From: Microbacterium sp. Au-Mic1
GTDB taxonomy: Bacteria > Actinomycetota > Actinomycetes > Actinomycetales > Microbacteriaceae
Assembly (NCBI RefSeq): GCF_021341785.1
Contig: NZ_JAJTTF010000010.1
Coordinates: 62,001 to 126,000, forward strand
Reading direction: 5' to 3'
Length of the DNA stretch: 64,000 nt
Shown here one piece after another: positions 58,672-64,000 of this stretch (positions are counted from its first letter, which is position 1; every line of letters starts with the position of its first letter). A model generated the notes under the pieces. That model searched no databases. It worked only from the letters and a program-made list of their open reading frames with translations, and had not been told where the DNA came from. A program made the position numbers and the translations under genes.

Positions 58672-59160
58672 GTGTCGAACGACGCACAGGTCCCCTTCCT
58701 CACGCAGGAGGCCTACGACCGTCTTGTCGCGGAGCTGGAGAACCTCTCCACGGTCGGCCGCGAGGAGATCGCCAAGCGCATCGAGGTCGCGCGCGAGGAG
58801 GGCGACCTCAAGGAGAACGGCGGCTACCACGCCGCCAAGGACGAGCAGGGCAAGATCGAGGCGCGCATCCGCACGCTCGAGACGCTGCTGAAGACGGCCA
58901 AGGTGAGCGAGGCCCCGGCCAGCCGGGGCATCGTCGAGCCGGGCACCGTCGTGACTGCGACCGTCGCGGGCGGCGAGGAGGTCTTCCTCCTCGGCAGCCG
59001 CGAGATCGCCGGCGGCACCGACCTCGACGTCTACAGCGAGGCGAGCCCCCTCGGATCCGCGATCCAGGGCCTCAAGGTCGGCCAGAAGACCTCGTACGAG
59101 GCCCCCAACGGCCGCTCGATCGAGGTCGAGATCCTGAAGGTCGAGACCTTCGCGGGCTGA
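58672..59160 (+). CDS. greA: Transcription elongation factor GreA
   Basis: A 162-residue GreA that rescues backtracked RNA polymerase by stimulating transcript cleavage. The N-terminal coiled coil (about 12-80) carries the acidic tip EEGDLKENGGYHAAKDEQG, and the C-terminal FKBP-like domain has SRGIVEPGTVVTATVAGG and SPLGSAIQGLKVGQK. GTG start with AAGGAG eight bases upstream. A 19-bp terminator follows immediately. Confidence 0.96.
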   Translation: MSNDAQVPFLTQEAYDRLVAELENLSTVGREEIAKRIEVAREEGDLKENGGYHAAKDEQGKIEARIRTLETLLKTAKVSEAPASRGIVEPGTVVTATVAGGEEVFLLGSREIAGGTDLDVYSEASPLGSAIQGLKVGQKTSYEAPNGRSIEVEILKVETFAG

Positions 59161-59168
59161 CCGCATCC

Positions 59169-59219
59169 GCACACGACGAACCCGCCGCGCCATCGAGGGC
59201 CGGCGGGTTCGTCGTGTGC
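59169..59219. terminator. Bidirectional terminator between greA and ilvA
   Basis: A 19-bp perfect stem (59169-59187 with 59201-59219, containing ACGACGAACCCGCCG and its inverse) between convergent genes. Confidence 0.82.
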
Positions 59220-59231
59220 GGCGTGCGTCTC

Positions 59232-59260
59232 GCACCGACTGCGTCGGTGCTCGCTCAACG
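59232..59260. repeat. Hairpin plus TCGCTCAACG, relative of the 39-bp repeat
   Basis: GCACCGA/TCGGTGC hairpin (59232-59250) followed by TCGCTCAACG (59251-59260). The tail and layout match the repeats at 17040 and 63175, though the stem sequence differs. Confidence 0.5.
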
Positions 59261-59271
59261 CCCCGGGGGAT

Positions 59272-60525
59272 CTAGTCCTGCACCACGATCGGCTCGAAGC
59301 CGGCCGCGCGCAGCGTGTCGAGGGTGAGCTCGGAGTGCTCCGGGCCGCGGGTCTCCACGCTGAGCTCGAGGATGACGTCGTTGATCTGCAGGCCGTGGCC
59401 GTGCCGCGTGTGCATCGCCTCGATGACGTTGGCCCCGGCGTGCGCGATGAGCTCGGACACCCGGGCGAGCTGGCCCGGGCGATCGGGCAGCGGAATACGC
59501 AGCGTGAGGTAGCGGCCCGAGGCCGCGAGGCCGTGCGAGACGACGCGCTGCAGGAGCAGCGGATCGATGTTGCCGCCGGAGAGCACGGCGAGCGTGGTGC
59601 CGCTCTCGTGCACCTTTCCCGCCAGGATCGCCGCGACCCCGACCGCGCCGGCCGGCTCCACCACGACCTTGGCCTGCTCCAGCAGCAGCAGCAGGGCACG
59701 CGCGATGTCGTCGTCGCTGACCGTGACGACCTCGTCGACGAGCTCGGCGATCATCGCGAAGGGCACGTCTCCGGGGCGCGCCACGAGGATGCCGTCGGCG
59801 ATCGTCGGCTGCGTGGTGATCTCGACGGGGTGGCCGGCCGCGAGCGACGGCCCCATCGCGGCGGCGTTCTCGGCCTGCACCCCGATCACCCGCACCGTGC
59901 GTCCCTGCTCAGCCGCACGCGCCTTCACCGCGGCCGCGACACCGGCGATCAGGCCGCCGCCGCCGATGCCGACGAGGATCGTGTCGACGTCGGGCACGTC
60001 CTCGACGAGCTCGAGGCCGAGGGTGGCCTGGCCCGTGACGATGTCGCGGTGGTCGAACGGCGGGATCAGCACCGCACCGGTGCGCTCGGCGAACTCGGCT
60101 GCGAGGCGCAGCGACGTCGCGACCGTCTCTCCCTCGAGCACGACCTCCGCACCGTATCCGCGCGTGGCGAGCAGCTTCGGCACCGGCACGCCCATGGGCA
60201 TGAAGATCGTCGCGGGGATGCCCAGCGCCTGTGCCGCGAGGGCCACACCCTGCGCGTGGTTGCCTGCGGAGGCCGCGACCACACCGCGGCTGCGCTCCTC
60301 GGCCGTGAGCGTGGACAGCCGGTGCACCGCACCGCGGATCTTGAACGACCCCGTGCGCTGCAGGTTCTCCATCTTGAGCAGCACCGGCGAACCCAGCACC
60401 TTCGTGAGCGCGACCGAGGGCAGCGTCGGGGTGCGCACGATCACGCCGTCCAGGCCGTCCGCCGCCTGCTGGATCTCCGCCAACGTGGGGATGGGGGCGA
60501 CGGTGGGGGTCGTGTCGTTCGTCAT
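59272..60525 (-). CDS. ilvA: Threonine ammonia-lyase (threonine deaminase)
   Basis: A 417-residue PLP enzyme converting threonine to 2-oxobutanoate. The Schiff-base lysine is in MENLQRTGSFKIRGAVH (about residue 61), SAGNHAQGVAL binds the phosphate, and GIGGGGLIAGVA is the glycine loop. A C-terminal ACT-like domain (about 335-415; RIPLPDRPGQLARVSELIAH) is single, as in the shorter, often catabolic-type or isoleucine-insensitive forms, so a role in isoleucine synthesis or threonine breakdown is open. The ATG overlaps the upstream permease stop (ATGA). Confidence 0.92.
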   Translation of the reverse strand: MTNDTTPTVAPIPTLAEIQQAADGLDGVIVRTPTLPSVALTKVLGSPVLLKMENLQRTGSFKIRGAVHRLSTLTAEERSRGVVAASAGNHAQGVALAAQALGIPATIFMPMGVPVPKLLATRGYGAEVVLEGETVATSLRLAAEFAERTGAVLIPPFDHRDIVTGQATLGLELVEDVPDVDTILVGIGGGGLIAGVAAAVKARAAEQGRTVRVIGVQAENAAAMGPSLAAGHPVEITTQPTIADGILVARPGDVPFAMIAELVDEVVTVSDDDIARALLLLLEQAKVVVEPAGAVGVAAILAGKVHESGTTLAVLSGGNIDPLLLQRVVSHGLAASGRYLTLRIPLPDRPGQLARVSELIAHAGANVIEAMHTRHGHGLQINDVILELSVETRGPEHSELTLDTLRAAGFEPIVVQD

Positions 60526-61718
60526 CGCTTGCTCCTTCTCCGCGCCCGGGGCACGGTCTGCCAGATGTAGTCGCCGTCCGGGGCGGCGCCGGTGCGCCAC
60601 GCACCGGAGTTGATGGTCACGGCGGCCACGTTCACGAACGCGGCGAGCGGCACCGCGAACAGCGCCCCGGGGATCCCTGCGATCAGGGCGCCGCCGGCCA
60701 CGACGAGCACCACCGCGAGCGGGTGCACCTTGACCGCGGATCCCATCAGGATCGGCTGGAGGATGTGCCCCTCGATCTGCTGCACCGCGAGCACGACGAC
60801 GAGCATCCACAGCGCGATCCACGGTCCGTTGTAGACCAGCGCGAGGAAGACCGCCAGGGTTCCGGTGACGACCGCTCCGACGATGGGGATGAAGGATCCG
60901 AGGAACACCAGCACGGCGACGGGGACGGCCAGCGGCACGCCCAGCAGGAAGGCGCCGAGCCCGATGCCGACCGCGTCGATGAAGGCGACCAGCATCTGCG
61001 TGCGCGCGTAGTTGATCACCGTGGCCCAGCCGTTGCGGGCCGCCGCGTCGACGGCGGTGCGCGACGCCTTCGGGAAGAGCTTCAGGGTCCATCGCCAGAT
61101 GCCGCCGCCGTCGGCGAGCAGGCAGAGCAGGATGAACAGGGTGAGTACGGCGCCGGTCGCGACGTGGCCGAAGGTCGTGCCGACCGCGATCGCCCCGCTC
61201 TTGAGCAGCTCCCCCTGTTCGCCGAGGAACTTCACCGACTGGTCGAGCAGATCCTGGATCTGCTTGCTCGTCAGGTGCAGCGGGCCGTCGAGGAGGAACT
61301 GCTGGAACTGCGCCCAGGCGGCGACGGAACGCGCCTGGACCCCGTCCCATTGCTGGGTGATCTGCCAGATCGCGAGCCACAGCAGTCCGCCCACGATCGC
61401 CAGCGTGCCGACGAGAGCCACCACGATCGCGAGCCAGCGCGGCCACCGCGCCCGCAGCATGGTGCTGAAAACGGGCCAGAGCAGCGCCGTGAGCAGGATC
61501 GCGACCATGAGCGGGATGACCAGGATCTTGAACAGCATGACCAGCCAGATCACGACGCCGAGCGCGGCGGCGATCACCAGCAGCCGCCAGGCGTAGGAGG
61601 TGGCGATGCGCAGGCCGATGGGCAGCGATCGCTGCACGTCGTCGCGCACATCCACGTGGCCTGTCACCGTGCGCTGGCGGATGAGATCGCGCAGCCGGGG
61701 CGTGCTGTCCTCGCTCAT
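60522..61718 (-). CDS. AI-2E family transporter
   Basis: A 398-residue membrane protein of the AI-2E (TqsA/PerM) family. Paired N-terminal helices (LLVIAAALGVVIWLVMLFKI, LVIPLMVAILLTALLWPVFS) are followed by a soluble segment and a C-terminal bundle containing LVFLGSFIPIVGAVVTG and QQIEGHILQPILMGSAVKVHP, the family hallmark. Members export diverse solutes, some sodium/proton-linked; autoinducer transport is not implied. It is cotranscribed with ilvA. TAGACT six bases from the ATG is the likely promoter. Confidence 0.92.
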   Translation of the reverse strand: MSEDSTPRLRDLIRQRTVTGHVDVRDDVQRSLPIGLRIATSYAWRLLVIAAALGVVIWLVMLFKILVIPLMVAILLTALLWPVFSTMLRARWPRWLAIVVALVGTLAIVGGLLWLAIWQITQQWDGVQARSVAAWAQFQQFLLDGPLHLTSKQIQDLLDQSVKFLGEQGELLKSGAIAVGTTFGHVATGAVLTLFILLCLLADGGGIWRWTLKLFPKASRTAVDAAARNGWATVINYARTQMLVAFIDAVGIGLGAFLLGVPLAVPVAVLVFLGSFIPIVGAVVTGTLAVFLALVYNGPWIALWMLVVVLAVQQIEGHILQPILMGSAVKVHPLAVVLVVAGGALIAGIPGALFAVPLAAFVNVAAVTINSGAWRTGAAPDGDYIWQTVPRARRRSKR

Positions 61719-61724
61719 CGGCCC

Positions 61725-61730
61725 AGTCTA
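61725..61730 (-). promoter_or_regulatory. Leaderless -10 box of the AI-2E gene
   Basis: TAGACT on the minus strand, six bases (GGGCCG), then ATG at 61718. Confidence 0.5.
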
Positions 61731-61813
61731 CGGGCGCGGCACCGGACGCCTCATCCGTGCGACGGCGACGACGGGCTCCGCCGATGTCGACGGCTGTCGA
61801 TACGCTGACCGAC

Positions 61814-63151
61814 GTGACCGACTCCCCCGCCGAGCCCCGCCGACCCTCCGGACACTCCGGACACTCCGTGGTCGACACCTTGAGCGCCGGCGAGGCCCGG
61901 CGGATCGCACTGGCCGCGCAGGGGTTCTCTCGCCGACGGCCTGCCGATCCTGGCGTGCGCCATCTGCACACGGCCATGGCGCGCATGGGCGTCCTGCAGA
62001 TCGACTCGGTGAACGTGTTCGCGCGCTCGCACTACCTGCCGCTGTTCTCACGCCTGGGCGTCTACGACCCCGCCCTGCTGGAGCGTGCGTTCCTGGCCCG
62101 GCCGACCGCCGCGCGCTCCGGCCGGTACACCGAGTACCTGGCTCACGAGGCGACCTTCCTTCCCGTCGAGGACTGGCCCCTGTGGGGCTTCCGCCGCGAC
62201 GCCTTCCGCGCAAAGCGAGGCGAGTTCTGGGGGCGGACCTCGTCGGCGCGGACGCTGGGCTGGGTCCGGTCCGAGCTGCGTGAGCGCGGTCCCTCACGTC
62301 CCGCCGACATCCGCGGCGATGCCCCGGGCGGCAAGGCCGGATGGTGGGAGTGGGACGACGTCAAGCACGCTCTGGAGTATCTGTGGCGGGTCGGAGAGGT
62401 GGCGATCGCCGGGCGCGACGGCTTCGAGCGCCGATACGCCCTCGCCGAAGACGTGGTGCCGGTCGATCTGCTCGGGCGCGATCTGGACCGCGCCACGGCC
62501 ATCGGCGAGCTCGTGCGCCGGGCGGCCAGGGCGCACGGGGTCGCCACGGCAGCCGACATCGCCGACTACTACCGGATCAAGGACCGCACCGCCGTGCTCG
62601 GTGCGATCGACGTCCTCGTGGAGCGAGGCGAGCTGGAGCCCGTGCGGGTGCGCGGGTGGGAGCGCGGGGGGCGGGCGGTTCCGGCCTGGCGGCATGTGGA
62701 CGCCGTCCTGCCGCGCCGGATCGACGCCACCGCGATCCTCACGCCGTTCGACCCGGTGGTGTGGTTCCGGGACCGGGCGCTGCGGGCGTTCGCGCTGGAC
62801 TACCGGATCGAGATCTACACGCCGGCCGCCAAGCGCCGCTACGGCTACTACTCGCTGCCCGTGCTGGTCGGCGATCGGATCGCCGCCCGAGTGGATCTCA
62901 AGGCGGATCGCGCCGCGGGCACGCTGCGCGTGCAGTCGGCGTGGTGGGAGCCGCAGGCGCGCCCGGCGACCGACCTCGAGCCGATCGCCGCCGAGCTGCG
63001 CACCGCCGCTGCATGGCAGGGTCTCGAGCACGTCTCGGTGTCGGGCTGGGGCGACGCGTCAGCGGCCCTCGCCGATGTGCTGGACGGGCACCCGGAGCGG
63101 GTCCGGCGGCACGATGTGGGACGGACGGATCAGGTTCCGCCCGGGAGCTGA
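61814..63151 (+). CDS. YcaQ/AlkZ-type (HTH_42) DNA glycosylase
   Basis: A 445-residue protein of the winged-helix DNA-binding family that includes E. coli YcaQ (AlkX) and Streptomyces AlkZ, glycosylases that unhook DNA interstrand crosslinks. The catalytic motif is visible as QID in ARMGVLQIDSVNVFARSHYL, the Q-x-D form of the YcaQ branch. Also typical are HEATFLPVEDWPLW, YYRIKD, ILTPFDPVVWFRDRALRAF and RRYGYYSLPVLVGDRI. The GTG at 61814 is preferred because TACGCT lies seven bases upstream; an ATG at 61784 would add ten residues. Confidence 0.88.
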   Translation: MTDSPAEPRRPSGHSGHSVVDTLSAGEARRIALAAQGFSRRRPADPGVRHLHTAMARMGVLQIDSVNVFARSHYLPLFSRLGVYDPALLERAFLARPTAARSGRYTEYLAHEATFLPVEDWPLWGFRRDAFRAKRGEFWGRTSSARTLGWVRSELRERGPSRPADIRGDAPGGKAGWWEWDDVKHALEYLWRVGEVAIAGRDGFERRYALAEDVVPVDLLGRDLDRATAIGELVRRAARAHGVATAADIADYYRIKDRTAVLGAIDVLVERGELEPVRVRGWERGGRAVPAWRHVDAVLPRRIDATAILTPFDPVVWFRDRALRAFALDYRIEIYTPAAKRRYGYYSLPVLVGDRIAARVDLKADRAAGTLRVQSAWWEPQARPATDLEPIAAELRTAAAWQGLEHVSVSGWGDASAALADVLDGHPERVRRHDVGRTDQVPPGS

Positions 63152-63174
63152 TCGCCCCCGGGGTCTCCGACTCG

Positions 63175-63213
63175 GGGTTTCGGCTCGGTCGCCTTCGGCG
63201 TCCTCGCTCAACC
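63175..63213. repeat. Dispersed 39-bp repeat, second copy
   Basis: Same element as at 17040-17078 with one difference (T for G after GGCTCGG). Here it is in the convergent gap between the glycosylase gene and lemA; a further hairpin CGCCGCTTCGCGGC-like segment follows at about 63233-63248. It may act as a terminator. Confidence 0.88.
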
Positions 63214-63263
63214 TTGATACGCGAAGGGCTCAACGCCGCTTCGCGGCATTGAACCCGTCCGTG

Positions 63264-63842
63264 TCAGAACTGGACGCGCGGGGGCTCCGCGATGGCGGCG
63301 CCGTCGGCCACCTCGAAGAACTCGCGCTCGGTGAAGCCCAGGTTGCGGGCGAACAGGTTGTTCGGGAACACCTTGATCTTGGTGTTCAGCTCGCGCACGC
63401 CGCCGTTGTAGAACCGGCGCGAGGCCTGGATCTTGTCCTCGGTGTCGACGAGCGCCGCCTGCAGCTGCAGGAAGTTCTGGCTGGCCTGCAGCTGCGGATA
63501 CGCCTCGGCGACGGCGAACAGGCTCTTCAGAGCCTGCTGCAGGTGTCCTTCGGCTGCTCCCGCCTCACCGGGGCTGGAGGCGGACAGCGTCTCGGCGCGG
63601 GCGCGGGTGACGTTCTCGAACACGGCCTTCTCGTGCGCGGCGTAGCCCTTCACCGTGTCGATGAGGTTGGGGATCAGGTCCGCTCGGCGCTTGAGCTGCA
63701 CGGTGATGTCGCTCCACGCCTCGTCGACGCGGACCCCCAGCTGCACGAGCGAGTTGTACGTGGCCCACAGATAGATGCCGACGGCGACGATCAGGACGAC
63801 GATCACACCGACGACGACGAGTACTGGAACAAGAACATCCAC
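63264..63842 (-). CDS. lemA: LemA family protein
   Basis: A 192-residue LemA. An N-terminal membrane helix (VLVPVLVVVGVIVVLIVAVG) is followed by a four-helix coiled-coil domain with the family blocks YNSLVQLGVRVDEAWSDITV, LKRRADLIPNLIDTVKGYA, and FYNGGVRELNTKIKVFPNNL. The function of LemA is uncertain; it is membrane-anchored with the domain outside or inside depending on species. GTG start. Confidence 0.94.
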   Translation of the reverse strand: MDVLVPVLVVVGVIVVLIVAVGIYLWATYNSLVQLGVRVDEAWSDITVQLKRRADLIPNLIDTVKGYAAHEKAVFENVTRARAETLSASSPGEAGAAEGHLQQALKSLFAVAEAYPQLQASQNFLQLQAALVDTEDKIQASRRFYNGGVRELNTKIKVFPNNLFARNLGFTEREFFEVADGAAIAEPPRVQF

Positions 63843-63923
63843 GGACGACGACCCCCTTGCTGACGCGGTTTCGGCCCATCCTATCCCGGCATCCTCCGTG
63901 TTCGCCGGGCTGCCAGGGAACGG

Positions 63924-64000
63924 TCAGGCGCCGAGAACGCGCTCCAGATAGCCGTTGCCGAATCGGCGCTCCGGATCCATCCTGTCGCGCAGCGCGAGGA
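63924..64000 (-). CDS. FAD-linked oxidase, C-terminal end only
   Basis: The last 25 residues before a TGA at 63924-63926 read LALRDRMDPERRFGNGYLER then VLGA. This matches the C-terminus of the D-arabinono-1,4-lactone/alditol oxidase family (pattern DPxxxFxNxYLxRxLG). The rest lies beyond the window. Confidence 0.7.
   Translation of the reverse strand, partial: LALRDRMDPERRFGNGYLERVLGA

Overview
The window comes from a high-GC Gram-positive bacterium, most likely a Microbacterium or close relative (Actinomycetota, Microbacteriaceae). Grounds: strongly G/C-biased third codon positions almost throughout, frequent GTG starts, many genes apparently transcribed without a leader (TAnnnT box, six bases, start codon), an actinobacterial-type tandem glycine riboswitch, an NrtR-controlled NAD operon, and small families typical of actinobacteria (DUF4245, DUF4307, DUF4822, bPH_6). 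No rRNA, tRNA, CRISPR array or integrase gene was seen.

Layout. 1-2.1 kb: azlCD branched-chain amino acid exporter with a divergent XRE-cupin regulator. 2.2-6.4 kb: typA, a CPBP membrane protein, and an AbiEi/DUF559-type gene bracketed by two near-identical palindromic repeats. 6.4-12.3 kb: a peptide-type ABC importer operon (binding lipoprotein, two permeases, fused double ATPase) with a downstream PH-domain membrane protein. 12.4-17.2 kb: gcvT-gcvH-gcvP behind a glycine riboswitch that carries a dispersed repeat between its two aptamers. 17.3-23 kb: nrtR, a large palindromic operator, then nadA-nadB-nadC and a cysteine desulfurase. 23-34.9 kb: single genes (glycosyltransferase, SDR, ABC exporter, MFS pump, a 53-residue CxxxxC peptide, AhpD-like protein, acyltransferase, DUF1345, Fpg/Nei glycosylase, isochorismatase-like hydrolase, YCII, short LysR-like protein, MmcQ).

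35.0-37.4 kb is an inserted, less GC-rich island: an AbiTii-type gene, a convergent HEPN-like gene and a decayed second HEPN copy, bounded by a 26-bp direct repeat that duplicates the 3' end of ychF. This looks like a small site-specifically integrated defence cassette without its own integrase.

37.3-64 kb is mostly housekeeping: ychF, a methyltransferase, a DEDDh exonuclease, rmuC, glpX and fructose-bisphosphate aldolase (divergent), an ECF sigma/anti-sigma pair facing a secreted DUF4822 protein, ispH, xseAB, DUF4245, carbonic anhydrase, fumC, a second DUF559 nuclease-like gene again bracketed by direct copies of its own palindromic repeat, phoH, a class V aminotransferase, isoprenyl transferase, hemolysin III, DUF4307, greA, ilvA, an AI-2E family permease, a YcaQ-type crosslink glycosylase, lemA and the tail of an FAD-linked oxidase.

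Most notable: the ychF-targeted AbiTii/HEPN island; two unrelated DUF559 genes each flanked by gene-specific direct copies of a nested palindrome; and the repeat inserted inside the glycine riboswitch.
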